Shown: positions 51,755 to 62,143 of the stretch, one piece after another | Layout of the letters: each line of letters begins with the position of its first letter | Numbering within the stretch: position 1 is the stretch's first letter | Assembly (NCBI RefSeq): GCF_025144145.1 | Contig: NZ_CP083547.1 | Span: forward strand, 1 to 64,000 | Length of the DNA: 64,000 nucleotides | Reading direction: 5' to 3' | Origin: Leisingera sp. M658 | GTDB lineage: Bacteria > Pseudomonadota > Alphaproteobacteria > Rhodobacterales > Rhodobacteraceae | The notes under the pieces: generated by a model | What the model was told of the DNA's origin: nothing | Seen by the model: only the letters and a program-made list of their open reading frames with translations | Databases searched by the model: none | Position numbers and translations under genes: made by a program

Positions 51755-52849
51755 ATGATTCCCAGCAAAATGGCGGCGGTGCTGCTGACCGGCCACGGCG
51801 GTATCGGCAAACTGGAGTACCGCACCGATGTGCCGGTGCCGCAGCCCAAGGCGGGCGAGGTGCTGATCCGCATCGCGGCGGCGGGCATCAACAACACCGA
51901 TATCAACACCCGTATCGGCTGGTATTCCAAGGCGGTGGATGCGGACACCAATGCGGGCGGCGCCACCGGGTTTGACAGCGTCGATGACGATGACGCCAGC
52001 TGGTCCGGCAAACCGCTGGAGTTTCCGCGCATTCAGGGCGCGGACGCTTGCGGGACAATCGCGGCGGTGGGGGAGGGGGTTGATCCCACCCGCATCGGCG
52101 AGCGGGTGCTGGTGCGCAACATGCTGCGTTCTTACGTCGATTACCGCCCCTATGAATGCTGGACCTTCGGCAGCGAATGCGACGGCGGTTTTGCCCAGTT
52201 TGCGGTGGCTCCTGCACGCGAAACCCATGCGGTGAACTGCAACTGGTCTGACGCGGAACTGGCCTCGATCCCTTGCGCCTATTCGACGGCTGAGAACATG
52301 CTGCACCGGGTTGGCCTTGGCGCCGAAACCGTGCTGATTTCGGGCGCGTCGGGCGGCGTCGGCTCTGCCGCCGTGCAATTGGCCAAGCGCCGCGGCGCCA
52401 CTGTGATCGCGCTGTCCTCTGCTGCAAAAGCGGATGAGGTGCTGGCGCTTGGCGCCGACCGGGTGGTGGATCGCAACGCTGATCTGCGCCGCGAACTGGG
52501 CGAGGGATCCGTCGATGTGGTGGTCGATCTGGTTGCCGGTGAGCAATGGCCTGCGTTTATGGACGTTTTACGGCGCGGCGGGCGTTATGCCACCGCTGGC
52601 GCCATCGCCGGGCCGATCAGCGAAATCGACGTGCGCACACTGTATCTGAAGGACCTGACCCTGATGGGCTGCACCTTTCAGGAGGACGAGGTGTTCGCCA
52701 ATCTGATTTCTTACATTGAGGCCGGAGAAATCCGCCCGCTGGTCGCCAAGACCTATCCGCTGGCCGAGATTGCCACTGCGCAGGAAGATTTCCTAAGCAA
52801 GAAACACACCGGCAAGCTGGTGCTGATGATTCCGGAGGCCGAGGCGTGA
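51755..52849 (+). CDS. zinc-type alcohol dehydrogenase / quinone oxidoreductase family protein
   Basis: 364 residues of the medium-chain dehydrogenase family. GroES-like N-terminal half (KAGEVLIRIAAAGINNTDINTRIGWY, IQGADACGTIAAVGEGVDP), then the Rossmann part ISGASGGVGSAAVQLAKRRGATVIALSSAAKADEVLALGAD. Zinc ligands of true alcohol dehydrogenases are not conserved (Asn-Asn-Thr-Asp in place of the Cys-Gly-x-Asp motif), so it is more like a zinc-free quinone/enoyl reductase. An acidic loop, DSVDDDDASW, is unusual. Start at 51755 after AGGGAGAG. It overlaps the second enolase-family gene by four bases. Confidence 0.88.
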   Translation: MIPSKMAAVLLTGHGGIGKLEYRTDVPVPQPKAGEVLIRIAAAGINNTDINTRIGWYSKAVDADTNAGGATGFDSVDDDDASWSGKPLEFPRIQGADACGTIAAVGEGVDPTRIGERVLVRNMLRSYVDYRPYECWTFGSECDGGFAQFAVAPARETHAVNCNWSDAELASIPCAYSTAENMLHRVGLGAETVLISGASGGVGSAAVQLAKRRGATVIALSSAAKADEVLALGADRVVDRNADLRRELGEGSVDVVVDLVAGEQWPAFMDVLRRGGRYATAGAIAGPISEIDVRTLYLKDLTLMGCTFQEDEVFANLISYIEAGEIRPLVAKTYPLAEIATAQEDFLSKKHTGKLVLMIPEAEA

Positions 52850-53970
52850 AGATCAAAAAGATCGAGCTTTATCAGCAGGACCTGCCCTATTCCGGCGGTG
52901 TCTACATGCTGTCGGGCGGGCGGGAATACCGCAGTTTTGATGCGTCTTTCGTGCGCATCACCACCGATACCGGGCTGGAGGGCTGGGGCGAGAGCACGCC
53001 GTTCGGCGCCACCTATATCGCCGCGCATGCCTTGGGCGCGCGGGCGGGGATTGCCGAGATTGCGCCCTATCTGCTGGGCCGTGATCCGCGCCAGATGGAC
53101 CGCATCAACGAGGCGATGGACGAGGCGCTGCTGGGCCACAATCACGCCAAATCGGCAATTGATCTGGCCTGCTGGGACCTGTTCGGGAAATCGGTGAACC
53201 TGCCTGTTTGCGAATTGCTGGGCGGCTCAACCGGGAAACGCCTGCCGGTGATCTCCTCGATCTATGCGGGCAGCCCTGAGGACATGCGCGCCCGCGTCGC
53301 CCAGCACCGCGAGATGGGCTATCTGGGGCATTCGGTCAAGGTCGGCGCGCTGGACAGCGAAGGCGGCCCGGCGCTGGACGCCGAACGCATCCGCGCGTCG
53401 CTGGCCGACCGGCAGCCGGGCGAGTTCTTTCTGGTCGATGCCAATGGCGGGCTGACGCCGGAAACCGCGCTGCGGATGCTGCGGATGCTGCCCGAGGGGC
53501 TGGATTTTGTGCTGGAGGCGCCCTGCAAGACCTGGCGCGAGACGATGTCGCTGCGCAAGCGCTGCACGGTGCCGATCATCCTGGATGAGCTGGTGCAGCA
53601 GGATGAGGACATCGCCCTGATGCTGGCGGAGGATGTGGCCGATGGCATCGGCCTCAAGATCTCCAAGGCGGGAGGGCTGACCCATGGGCGGCGGCACCGG
53701 GACATGTGTCTGGCTGCGGGCGCAACCGTCAGTGTGCAGGATACGGTCGGCTCAGCCATCGCGTTCTCGGCCATTGCGCATCTGGGCGCGACGGTGCCGG
53801 AGCGGTCCCTGCGCTGCATTCTGGACTGCCGCGATATGGTGACGCTGAAAACCGCGGAATTCGACGCAGCCGTCAAGGACGGCGGCGTGCTGGTGCCGGA
53901 TGCGCCTGGTCTTGGGATCACCGTTGACCGCGATCTGATGGGCGCGCCGGAGATGGTCTGGGAAGCGTGA
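52846..53970 (+). CDS. enolase-superfamily (mandelate racemase/MLE group) enzyme 2
   Basis: 374 residues, distantly like the HpbD-type protein at 39383. KIKKIELYQQDLPYSGGVYMLSGG, GWGESTPFGATY, catalytic Lys165 (GHSVKVG) and Lys271 (GLKISKAGG), metal ligands Asp198, Glu224 and Asp247, ending GLGITVDRDLMGAPEMVWEA. Candidates are a proline/hydroxyproline-betaine epimerase of other specificity or a cis-3-hydroxy-L-proline dehydratase; sequence alone does not decide. Starts with GTG at 52846 within the preceding stop (GTGA overlap), so it is coupled to the dehydrogenase gene. A terminator lies 78 bases behind it. Confidence 0.85.
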   Translation: MKIKKIELYQQDLPYSGGVYMLSGGREYRSFDASFVRITTDTGLEGWGESTPFGATYIAAHALGARAGIAEIAPYLLGRDPRQMDRINEAMDEALLGHNHAKSAIDLACWDLFGKSVNLPVCELLGGSTGKRLPVISSIYAGSPEDMRARVAQHREMGYLGHSVKVGALDSEGGPALDAERIRASLADRQPGEFFLVDANGGLTPETALRMLRMLPEGLDFVLEAPCKTWRETMSLRKRCTVPIILDELVQQDEDIALMLAEDVADGIGLKISKAGGLTHGRRHRDMCLAAGATVSVQDTVGSAIAFSAIAHLGATVPERSLRCILDCRDMVTLKTAEFDAAVKDGGVLVPDAPGLGITVDRDLMGAPEMVWEA

Positions 53971-54047
53971 GATCAGCGCAAAATCTGCGGGTCTGTCGCG
54001 AATCACATGCGGGCTGCCGCAGGCGTTAGCGCCATCACATTGAACCG

Positions 54048-54079
54048 CCCCGGCAAGCCCTGCTTGGCCGGGGTGTTTT
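54048..54079 (+). terminator. rho-independent terminator after the enolase-family gene
   Basis: CCCCGGCAAGC (54048-54058) pairs with GCTTGGCCGGGG (54062-54073) with one bulged G, followed by TGTTTTG. It separates the catabolic region from nqr. Confidence 0.75.
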
Positions 54080-54373
54080 GTCCACAGGCAGGGTGCGCGA
54101 TTGCCGCTTCCGGGTGGCGCATCTGACGTATTGGCGGGTCCTGAATGCGGCATTCTGGCTTAGAAGCTGCGATCACGGAGGAATCTGGCGCAGAGGCGGG
54201 GCGCTGGCCTTGCCATTCGGCGGCAAATTTGATTCGAGAGGCGCAATCAAACAGGGCCGGACCCGGCTGGTGAAGAGACAAAAGCGACCGTATCTTGCGT
54301 TTTCTTTGTCTCCGCCGCCGGAAACAGATAAGTACCGCCACGGGAATCGGCCTCACAAGGACGTAGCGCAAAT
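54080..54373. other. nqr leader region
   Basis: About 290 bases between the terminator and nqrA with no convincing gene. It holds an inverted repeat GAGACAAA / TTTGTCTC (54275-54282 and 54305-54312, 22 bases apart) about 62 bases before nqrA, possibly an operator or leader hairpin. AAGGAC at 54357-54362 could serve as ribosome binding site. Clear sigma-70 boxes were not found. Confidence 0.5.
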
Positions 54374-55717
54374 ATGAAGACATTTAACTTGAGGAAGGGG
54401 CTGGATCTGCCGGTGACAGGCGCACCGGAGCAGGTCATTCACCCCGGCCCGGCCATCACATCGGTGGCGGTTCTGGGCCCCGATTATCTGGGTTTGAAAC
54501 CCCGCATGCTGGTGCAGGAAGGCGAGGAGGTCCAGCGCGGAACTCCGCTGTTCTGCCACAAGGATGCCGAAGACGCGATGATGGTGGCGCCGATGACCGG
54601 CAAGGTCGTGGCGATCAACCGCGGTGCGCGCCGGGTGCTGGAAAGCGTGGTGATTTCGGTTTCCGATGCCGAAGACAAAGGTGTCGATTTCTCGGCCACT
54701 GGCAATGCGGATACTGCCGATGGGCTGACCGAGAAGCTGTGCGCGGCTGGTCTGTGGACCGCGTTCCGCACCCGTCCTTATTCCAAGATGCCGCAGCCGG
54801 GCTCCAAACCGGGCGCGATCTTTGTGACGGCGATGGATTCCGAGCCGCTGGCCGGTGACGCCGCGCTGATCATCAATGACGCGGGCGAGGCTTTTGCGGC
54901 AGGTCTGAAAGCGCTGACCCTGCTGACCGAGGGCACCACCTATCTGTGCCAAAAGGCAGGCGACAGCATTCCGGGCACCGATATTGCCGGGGTTGAGGCT
55001 GCTGCGTTCTCCGGCCCGCATCCCAGCGGTCTTGCCGGCACCCACATCCACTTCCTGCATCCGGTGAAGGGTGACGACGAGGTTTGGACGATATCCTATC
55101 AGGACGTGATCACCATCGGCCGCCTGCTGCAGACCGGCCATCTGGATCCGTCTGTTGTTGTTGCGCTGACTGGTCCTGCTGCGCGCCAGCCCCGTCTGGT
55201 GCGGACCGTCACCGGCGCCTCCACCGATGAGCTGACCCGTGGAGAGATTGTTGCGGACGGTCCGGTGCGGGTGATCTCGGGTTCGATCCTGTCGGGCCGT
55301 CAGGCTGCGGGTTCGTTTGCCTTCCTTGGCCGCTTTGCCCGTCAGGTTGCCCTGATGGAAGAAGACCGCAAGCAGATCCCGCTGGGCTGGATCCGCCCGA
55401 TGGGCGGCAAATACGCGGTGCAGCCGGTGCTGGGCTCCGCTCTTAGCCGCAAACTGTACAGCCTGACCAGCAACCTCAACGGCGGCCGCCGCGCGATGGT
55501 GCCCACCGGCACGTTTGAGCAGCTGATGCCGCAGGACTATCTGCCGACACAACTGTTGCGCGCGTTGCTGGTGATGGACACCGATACCGCACAGGCACTG
55601 GGTGCGCTGGAGCTGGACGAAGAGGACATGGGCCTCGTCGGTTTTGCCTGCCCCGCCAAATATGAATACGGGCAAGCGCTGCGCGACTGCCTTGCCAAGA
55701 TTGAAAAGGAGGGCTGA
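54374..55717 (+). CDS. nqrA: Na+-translocating NADH:quinone reductase subunit A
   Basis: 447 residues, the peripheral quinone-associated subunit of Na+-NQR. Family start [63 protein letters not shown] (biotinyl-like fold), [16 protein letters not shown] and the late [24 protein letters not shown]. Normal length. First gene of nqrABCDEF; nqrB follows after five bases. The complex couples NADH oxidation to Na+ export, typical of marine bacteria. Confidence 0.97.
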   Translation: MKTFNLRKGLDLPVTGAPEQVIHPGPAITSVAVLGPDYLGLKPRMLVQEGEEVQRGTPLFCHKDAEDAMMVAPMTGKVVAINRGARRVLESVVISVSDAEDKGVDFSATGNADTADGLTEKLCAAGLWTAFRTRPYSKMPQPGSKPGAIFVTAMDSEPLAGDAALIINDAGEAFAAGLKALTLLTEGTTYLCQKAGDSIPGTDIAGVEAAAFSGPHPSGLAGTHIHFLHPVKGDDEVWTISYQDVITIGRLLQTGHLDPSVVVALTGPAARQPRLVRTVTGASTDELTRGEIVADGPVRVISGSILSGRQAAGSFAFLGRFARQVALMEEDRKQIPLGWIRPMGGKYAVQPVLGSALSRKLYSLTSNLNGGRRAMVPTGTFEQLMPQDYLPTQLLRALLVMDTDTAQALGALELDEEDMGLVGFACPAKYEYGQALRDCLAKIEKEG

Positions 55718-55722
55718 GCCGG

Positions 55723-56931
55723 ATGGGATTGCGCAGCTTCTTTGACAGGATCGAGCCGCATTTCGAGAAGGGGGGCAAGTACGAGAAGTACTTCCCCGTC
55801 TACGAAATGGTGGAAAGCTTCCTGTATACCCCGAAATCCGTGACCACCGCAGCGCCGCACGCGCGTTCATACATCGATATGAAGCGGATCATGACCTATG
55901 TGGTGATTGCCACCATCCCCTGCATTCTGTGGGGCATGTGGAACACCGGCTATCAGGCCAACTCGGCGATTGCTGCGCTGGGGGCGGATGCGGCCACCGG
56001 CTGGCGGATTGCCATCCTGCAGATGTTCGGTATCTCGCTGGATGCGGCGAACCCGATGGCCAATGTGGCGCATGGGTTCCTGTATTTCCTGCCGATCTAT
56101 CTGGTGACGCTGATTGCCGGCGGTATTTTCGAGGTGATCTTTGCCACCGTGCGCGGCCATGAGGTGAACGAGGGCTTCCTTGTGACCTCGATGCTGTACA
56201 CGCTGATCATGCCGGCCTCGGCGCCGCTGTGGCAGGTGGCATTGGGCATCATCTTTGGCGTGGTGATCGGCAAGGAAGTCTTTGGCGGCACCGGCAAGAA
56301 CTTCCTGAACCCCGCCCTGACGGGCCGGGCGTTCCTGTATTTCGCCTATCCGGCCAATATGTCGGGCGACAGTGTCTGGACCCCGGTTGACGGGTTTTCC
56401 GGCGCCACCGCGCTGGGTGTCTCCGCGGCTGAAGGCGTGCAATCGCTGGCCGCGAAGGGCATCGAATGGTCTGATGCGTTTTATGGCACCATTCAGGGCA
56501 GCTTTGGCGAGACCTCGACCGTGGCCTGCGCCATTGGTCTGGCCTTCCTGCTGTTCACCAAGATTGCCAACTGGCGCCTGATCGCGGGCTGTCTGGGTGG
56601 CATGATTGCGTTCTCGCTGCTGCTGAACCTGATCGGCTCCGACACCAACCCGATGTTTGCCATGCCCTGGTACTGGCATCTGGTGCTGGGCGGCTATGCC
56701 TTTGGTCTGGTGTTCATGGTCACGGAACCTGTGTCCGCATCCCACACCAACATGGGCCGCTATATCTATGGTGCTCTGATCGGCGTGATGGTTGTGCTGA
56801 TCCGGGTGCTGAACCCGGCCTTCCCCGAAGGCATGATGCTGGCGATCCTGTTCGGCAACGTCTTTGCACCGCTGATCGACTATTTCGTCGTGCAGGCCAA
56901 CATCAAACGGAGGGCGCGCCGCCATGGCTGA
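55723..56931 (+). CDS. nqrB: Na+-translocating NADH:quinone reductase subunit B
   Basis: 402 residues, integral membrane subunit with about nine hydrophobic segments. The covalent FMN site is Thr229 in GFSGATALG. Other hallmarks are the N-terminal [52 protein letters not shown], and [16 protein letters not shown]. It holds riboflavin and the Na+ path together with D and E. Its 3' end overlaps nqrC by eight bases. FMN attachment requires the ApbE encoded at 62409. Confidence 0.97.
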   Translation: MGLRSFFDRIEPHFEKGGKYEKYFPVYEMVESFLYTPKSVTTAAPHARSYIDMKRIMTYVVIATIPCILWGMWNTGYQANSAIAALGADAATGWRIAILQMFGISLDAANPMANVAHGFLYFLPIYLVTLIAGGIFEVIFATVRGHEVNEGFLVTSMLYTLIMPASAPLWQVALGIIFGVVIGKEVFGGTGKNFLNPALTGRAFLYFAYPANMSGDSVWTPVDGFSGATALGVSAAEGVQSLAAKGIEWSDAFYGTIQGSFGETSTVACAIGLAFLLFTKIANWRLIAGCLGGMIAFSLLLNLIGSDTNPMFAMPWYWHLVLGGYAFGLVFMVTEPVSASHTNMGRYIYGALIGVMVVLIRVLNPAFPEGMMLAILFGNVFAPLIDYFVVQANIKRRARRHG

Positions 56932-57726
56932 TACCCAAAGCAAAGGCCTGATCGGCCGCTTCCTGGCCGCGTCTCCGGATTCGGTTGGCAAGACCCTGTT
57001 CGTTGCGGTGACGCTGTGCCTGTTTGCCTCGATGATCGTGTCGGTTGCCGCTGTCAGCTTGCGCCCGGTGCAAGAGGCCAACAAGGCGCGTGACAAGCAG
57101 CTGAACATTCTGCAAGTCGCGGGTCTGTATCAGCCCGGCACCGATGTGGCGGAGGCGTTTGCCTCGTTTGAGCCGCAGGTGCTGGATCTGCAGACCGGTG
57201 AATTCACCGATCAGTTCGACGCTGCCAGCTTTGACGGTCTGGCCGCCGCGCAGGATCCTGAGCTGAGCCGGGCGCTGGACAATGATCCGGCCGGCATCGG
57301 CCGCCAGTCGCGCTACAAGACTGTTTATCTGCTGCGCGACGAGGCTGGTGATCTGGATAAGGTGATCCTGCCGATCCACGGCTATGGCCTGTGGTCGACC
57401 CTTTATGGCTTCATCGCGGTTGAGGAGAACGGCAACGATATCTTTGGCCTGCAGTTCTATCAGCACGGCGAAACCCCTGGCCTCGGCGCCGAGGTGGACA
57501 ACCCGCGCTGGAAATCCCTGTGGAGCGGCAAGAAGCTGCATGACGCCGATGGCGAGTTGCAGATCACCGTTGCCAAGGCGCAAACCGCCGCTGGCCCGGA
57601 GCACCATATTGATGCGCTGGCCGGTGCGACACTGACCTCGGCAGGGGTGGACAACCTGGTGAAATTCTGGATGGGCGAGGAGGGCTACGCGCCGTTCCTG
57701 ACCGCCCTGCAAGCGGGAGACTTCTG

Positions 57727-57727
<1 letters not shown>
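56924..57727 (+). CDS. nqrC: Na+-translocating NADH:quinone reductase subunit C
   Basis: 267 residues, one N-terminal membrane helix ([23 protein letters not shown]) and a periplasmic FMN-binding domain. The FMN attachment motif is [13 protein letters not shown] with Thr236; Ala replaces the more common Ser in SGAT, which the ApbE consensus tolerates. [21 protein letters not shown] and [14 protein letters not shown] are further family segments. It overlaps nqrD by one base. Confidence 0.97.
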
Positions 57728-58379
<652 letters not shown>

Positions 58380-58380
<1 letters not shown>

Positions 58381-58988
58381 TGGAAGGGCTGATTTCACTC
58401 GCCGTCAAGGCCATCTTTGTTGAAAACCTGGCGCTGTCCTTCTTCCTGGGCATGTGTACCTTCATCGCGGTGTCGAAAAAGATCTCGACCGCGCTGGGGC
58501 TGGGGATTTCGGTCATGGTGGTGCAGGCCATCACCGTGCCGGCCAACAACCTGCTGCTGACCTACTTGCTGAAACCCGGCGCGCTGGCCTGGGCGGGCTT
58601 CCCGGATGTGGATCTGACCTTCCTTGGTCTGATCTCCTACATCGGGGTGATCGCGGCGATGGTGCAGATCCTGGAGATGATCCTGGATAAGTATTTCCCG
58701 CCTTTGTACAACGCGCTGGGGATCTTCCTGCCGCTGATCACGGTGAACTGCGCCATTCTGGGCGGGTCTCTGTTCATGGTGGAACGCGACTATAACTTTG
58801 CCGAGGCAACCACTTATGGCCTGTCTTCCGGCTTTGGCTGGGCGCTGGCGATCACCGCAATGGCCGGTGTGCGCGAGAAGCTGAAGTATTCCGACGTGCC
58901 GGACGGTCTGCAGGGCCTTGGCATCACCTTTATCACCGCGGGACTGATGGCGATGGCCTTTATGTCCTTCAGCGGCGTCAAACTGTAA
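58380..58988 (+). CDS. nqrE: Na+-translocating NADH:quinone reductase subunit E
   Basis: 202 residues, six membrane helices, inverted-topology partner of Nqr[31 protein letters not shown] and [30 protein letters not shown] are family hallmarks; Cys in GMCTF and VNCAIL belong to the shared iron centre. nqrF follows after fifteen bases. Confidence 0.97.
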
Positions 58989-59003
58989 GGAGAGCGCGGA
59001 AAC

Positions 59004-60227
59004 ATGGAAACTTTCACGCTCGGCGTTGTTCTGTTCACGGTGATCGTGCTGGCGCTGGTGGCCCTTATTCTGGCTGCCCGTTCCCGCCTGGTCTCAACCG
59101 GCAACGTCAACATCACCATCAACGGTGAAAAAACCATCTCGGTGCCTGCGGGCGGCAAGCTGCTGCAAACGCTGGCGGCGGAAAAACTGTTCGTTCCTTC
59201 CGCCTGCGGCGGCGGCGGCACCTGTGCCCAGTGCCGGGTGCGGGTGCATTCGGGCGGCGGGTCGATCCTGCCGACCGAGGAGAGCCATATCACCAAGCGC
59301 GAAGCGGGCTGCGGCGACCGTCTGTCCTGTCAGGTTGCGGTCAAGCAGGACATGGAAGTCGAAGTCCCCGAAGAAGTCTTCGGGGTCAAGAAATGGCGCT
59401 GCAAGGTGCGCTCGAACGATAACGTGGCGACCTTCATCAAGGCGCTGGTGCTGGAACTGCCCGAAGGCGAGGACGTGAACTTCCGCGCCGGCGGCTACAT
59501 CCAGATCGAAGCGCCCGCGCACCAGCTGGCCTATACCGACTTTGACATTCAGGAGGAGTACCGCGAGGATTGGGACCGCTTCAATCTGTGGCAGTACAAG
59601 TCGCATGTGGCGGAACCGGTTGAGCGCGCCTATTCAATGGCGAACTACCCGGACGAGAAGGGCATGATCATGCTTAACGTCCGTGTGGCTTCGCCGCCGC
59701 CGGGCTCCGAAGGCATTCCTGCGGGCTTGATGTCGTCCTACATCTTTAACCTGAAGCCGGGGGATGAGGTTACTATTTCCGGTCCGTTCGGCGAATTCTT
59801 TGCCCGCGACACCCAAAAGGAAATGGTGTTCATCGGCGGCGGTGCCGGCATGGCGCCGATGCGCAGCCACATCTTTGACCAGCTGAAGCGGTTGCAGAAC
59901 CGCGACCGCAAGATCAGCTTCTGGTACGGTGCGCGTTCCAAGAAAGAGATGTTCTTTGTCGAGGATTTTGACGGCCTGGCCGAGGAGTTCGACAACTTTG
60001 ACTGGCACGTGGCGCTGTCGGATGCCCAGCCCGAGGATGACTGGAAAGGCTACACCGGCTTTATCCATAACGTGTTGTTCGAGGAATACCTCAAGAACCA
60101 TCCGGCGCCGGAAGACTGTGAATTCTACATGTGCGGTCCGCCGATCATGAACCAGTCGGTGATCAACATGCTGTTGGATCTGGGCGTGGACCGCGAGGAC
60201 ATCATGCTGGACGACTTCGGCGGCTAA
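59004..60227 (+). CDS. nqrF: Na+-translocating NADH:quinone reductase subunit F
   Basis: 407 residues, NADH-oxidising subunit. N-terminal membrane helix ([20 protein letters not shown]), then a [2Fe-2S] ferredoxin domain with Cys68, Cys74, Cys77 ([10 protein letters not shown]) and Cys109 (LSCQ). The ferredoxin-NADP-reductase-like domain binds FAD ([10 protein letters not shown]) and NADH ([34 protein letters not shown]). Ends LDDFGG as usual. A strong terminator follows directly. Confidence 0.97.
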   Translation: METFTLGVVLFTVIVLALVALILAARSRLVSTGNVNITINGEKTISVPAGGKLLQTLAAEKLFVPSACGGGGTCAQCRVRVHSGGGSILPTEESHITKREAGCGDRLSCQVAVKQDMEVEVPEEVFGVKKWRCKVRSNDNVATFIKALVLELPEGEDVNFRAGGYIQIEAPAHQLAYTDFDIQEEYREDWDRFNLWQYKSHVAEPVERAYSMANYPDEKGMIMLNVRVASPPPGSEGIPAGLMSSYIFNLKPGDEVTISGPFGEFFARDTQKEMVFIGGGAGMAPMRSHIFDQLKRLQNRDRKISFWYGARSKKEMFFVEDFDGLAEEFDNFDWHVALSDAQPEDDWKGYTGFIHNVLFEEYLKNHPAPEDCEFYMCGPPIMNQSVINMLLDLGVDREDIMLDDFGG

Positions 60228-60251
60228 GCCGGAACGCAGAGCGGAAAACCA

Positions 60252-60281
60252 AAAGCCCCGGATGCAAACATCCGGGGCTTT
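60252..60281 (+). terminator. terminator of the nqr operon (bidirectional)
   Basis: AAAGCCCCGGATG (60252-60264), loop CAAA, perfect complement at 60269-60281, then CTTTGTTTC. Read on the minus strand it is followed by TTTTGGTTTT, so it may also end yceI-family transcription. Confidence 0.88.
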
Positions 60282-60311
60282 CTTTGTTTCAACGCCTGGC
60301 TGCGGCGGCGT

Positions 60312-60890
60312 TTACTGTGCCCGCATCTCGGTGCTGATGCGGATGGTGATCGGCCCGGTGGAAAAGCCGCCGACGCCGAACGCCTGGTGGTCGATGGTGG
60401 TGCTGGCCTCAAACGCGGCCCAGTCGCCCTGGTAGTATTCGATCGCGCCGCCCAGCGGATGCGGGCCGAAATGGGTCATCGTGGTTTCCAGCACAACCGG
60501 TTTGGTGGTGCCATGGATGGTCAGGTCGCCGGAAACATTGGCGGTGTTGTCGCCGGTCTTTTCCACGCTGGTGCTGACAAAGGTGATCTCGGGATAGGTC
60601 GCAACTTCCAGAAAATCGGCGCTGGAAATGTGGTCATCCAGCGGGCCAAAGCCGGTGGCCAGGCTGTCGGCCTTGATGGTGACATTCAGAGAGGCGGCTT
60701 CGGGGTTTTCGGGGTCGATTTCCAGCGTGCCCTCGGCCTGGGTGAATTCACCGCTTTGGACCGAAACACCGGCGTGGCTCCAGCTGAACTGAACTTCGGT
60801 ATGGCCCTGGTCGGTTTTATAGGTGGTTGCAAAGGCGGCGGGCGCGGCCAGCAGTGCGGCGGCGGCAAGCGGTGCAATCTTGATCAACAT
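60312..60890 (-). CDS. YceI-family periplasmic protein
   Basis: 192 residues with a signal peptide (MLIKIAPLAAAALLAAPAAFA, residues 1-21) and a lipocalin-like YceI domain: YKTDQGHTEVQFSWSHAGVSVQSG, FEVATYPEITF-like LEVATYPEITFVST, and VSGDLTIHGTTKPVVLETT. Family members bind isoprenoid or other lipids in the periplasm. It is divergent from a MarR regulator at 61047, its likely controller, and convergent with nqr. Exact ligand unknown. Confidence 0.93.
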   Translation of the reverse strand: MLIKIAPLAAAALLAAPAAFATTYKTDQGHTEVQFSWSHAGVSVQSGEFTQAEGTLEIDPENPEAASLNVTIKADSLATGFGPLDDHISSADFLEVATYPEITFVSTSVEKTGDNTANVSGDLTIHGTTKPVVLETTMTHFGPHPLGGAIEYYQGDWAAFEASTTIDHQAFGVGGFSTGPITIRISTEMRAQ

Positions 60891-60964
60891 GATGGTATCC
60901 CTGTCTGGATTTGTCCGTGGGACGGAATTGGATTGCGGGGTTCAATCTTGGCGCGGAACCCCGT

Positions 60965-60984
60965 ATAGATGTTATGCCATCTAT
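60965..60984. promoter_or_regulatory. inverted repeat ATAGATG-N6-CATCTAT
   Basis: Perfect 7-bp arms in the region between yceI (start 60890) and marR (start 61047). A candidate MarR operator. A weaker dyad TCAC-N6-GTGA lies at 61028-61041, just before the marR start. Confidence 0.5.
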
Positions 60985-61046
60985 TTCACCGCACCCGCAC
61001 GCAAAAATACCTGCGGCGTGCTTCACTCACCAATTCGTGATTACAC

Positions 61047-61490
61047 ATGACGCCAAGTAAACGGGAAACCGAGATTTGGATCCTGCTGAACCGGGCCTAC
61101 CGACAGGCGCACCGGGAGATGGAGGCAGAGCTGCGCACCGCCGGGCTGCCCGGCCTGCGATGGTACGATGTGCTGTGGGGCATTGAAATGGCAGGGACGG
61201 GCGGGGTGCGCGCCTTTGAGTTGACCAGAAACCTGCTGTTCGAACAGTCCAACCTGTCGCGCATTCTGGCGCGTATGGCAAAACAGGGGCTGGTGCGCGA
61301 AACGGTTTATGAACACGACCGGCGTGGCAAGGTGTTGCATCTGACCGCGGACGGTGCGGCGTTGCGGCGGCAGATGTGGGAGTTCTACGGCCCGGCTATC
61401 AAGCGCCATATGGCGGCGCTGGCGGAAGCGGAAGATGTGCAGGCGTTTCTGGACGCCCTGCAGGAAGAGGGCGGCGGGCCGTTTCCCTGA
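61047..61490 (+). CDS. MarR-family transcriptional regulator
   Basis: 147 residues with a winged helix typical of MarR: LFEQSNLSRILARMAKQGLVRETVYEHDRRGKVLHLTADG (recognition helix and wing with Asp-Arg-Arg). Start MTPSKRETEIWILL at 61047; no Shine-Dalgarno sequence is visible upstream, so it may be leaderless or weakly translated. Divergent from the yceI-family gene, which it probably represses along with itself. The ligand is not apparent. Confidence 0.9.
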   Translation: MTPSKRETEIWILLNRAYRQAHREMEAELRTAGLPGLRWYDVLWGIEMAGTGGVRAFELTRNLLFEQSNLSRILARMAKQGLVRETVYEHDRRGKVLHLTADGAALRRQMWEFYGPAIKRHMAALAEAEDVQAFLDALQEEGGGPFP

Positions 61491-61508
61491 CCCGCCGCCG
61501 CCGAATTC

Positions 61509-62033
61509 TTAGCCGACAATCATCTGTTTCATCCGCAGGGTTTCATATTCCAGCTCTTGCAGGCGGAAATTCACCACGTCGCCCACGGTGATCATGCCGG
61601 CCAGCTTGCCGTCTTTCAGCACCGGCATGTGGCGGAAGCGGCCTTCGCTCATGGCTTTCAGAACGTCATGCAGATAGTCATCCGGTGTGCAGGACTTCAC
61701 CGCTGTGGTCATCAGCGCCGAAACTTCCTGCGGCAGGGTGTGGCCGGGGGTTTCCGCCATCCGCCGCACGATGTCGCGTTCCGACAGGATGCCCTGCAGG
61801 TCGCCGTTCTGGTCGGTGACCACCAGCGCGCCGATATGTTTTTCCTTAAGCACATCAACCACATGGCCGATGGTGTCATTGGGGCGCACCGCAAAGATGG
61901 CATCGCCTTTGCCCTCCAGCAGCTTGGCCACTGTTGTTTGCGAATGCGACAGATTTGAATCGGCGGACTGGCTGTATGTGTGCTTGTCCTCCTTGTCGCC
62001 CCGCATCGGAGCTTGGTATGAGGTCGGTGCCAT
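61509..62033 (-). CDS. CBS-domain protein (two CBS motifs)
   Basis: 174 residues. After a polar N-terminal 35 residues come two CBS domains: VAKLLEGKGDAIFAVRPNDTIGHVVDVLKEKHIGALVVTDQNGDLQGILSERDIVRRM, and VSALMTTAVKSCTPDDYLHDVLKAMSEGRFRHMPVLKDGKLAGMITVGDVVNFRL. Such pairs bind adenosine nucleotides (AMP, ATP, NAD) and act as energy sensors. Ends in LQELEYETLRMKQMIVG as many alphaproteobacterial stand-alone members do. Partner unknown. Confidence 0.93.
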   Translation of the reverse strand: MAPTSYQAPMRGDKEDKHTYSQSADSNLSHSQTTVAKLLEGKGDAIFAVRPNDTIGHVVDVLKEKHIGALVVTDQNGDLQGILSERDIVRRMAETPGHTLPQEVSALMTTAVKSCTPDDYLHDVLKAMSEGRFRHMPVLKDGKLAGMITVGDVVNFRLQELEYETLRMKQMIVG

Positions 62034-62143
62034 TGCGCGGGTCTCCTCCTATCCTGGATCAGGTGATATCCTCATCTTAACGCGGGATTACGATCCGGGA
62101 AGGGGCGAAATGACGCGAGCGCTAACATAGGCCGGAAAACAAC

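Noticed and set aside
54230-54252. TTGATT / AATCAA inverted repeat in the nqr leader
   Set aside because: Only six pairs and no position relative to a promoter; expected by chance in a 400-base gap.
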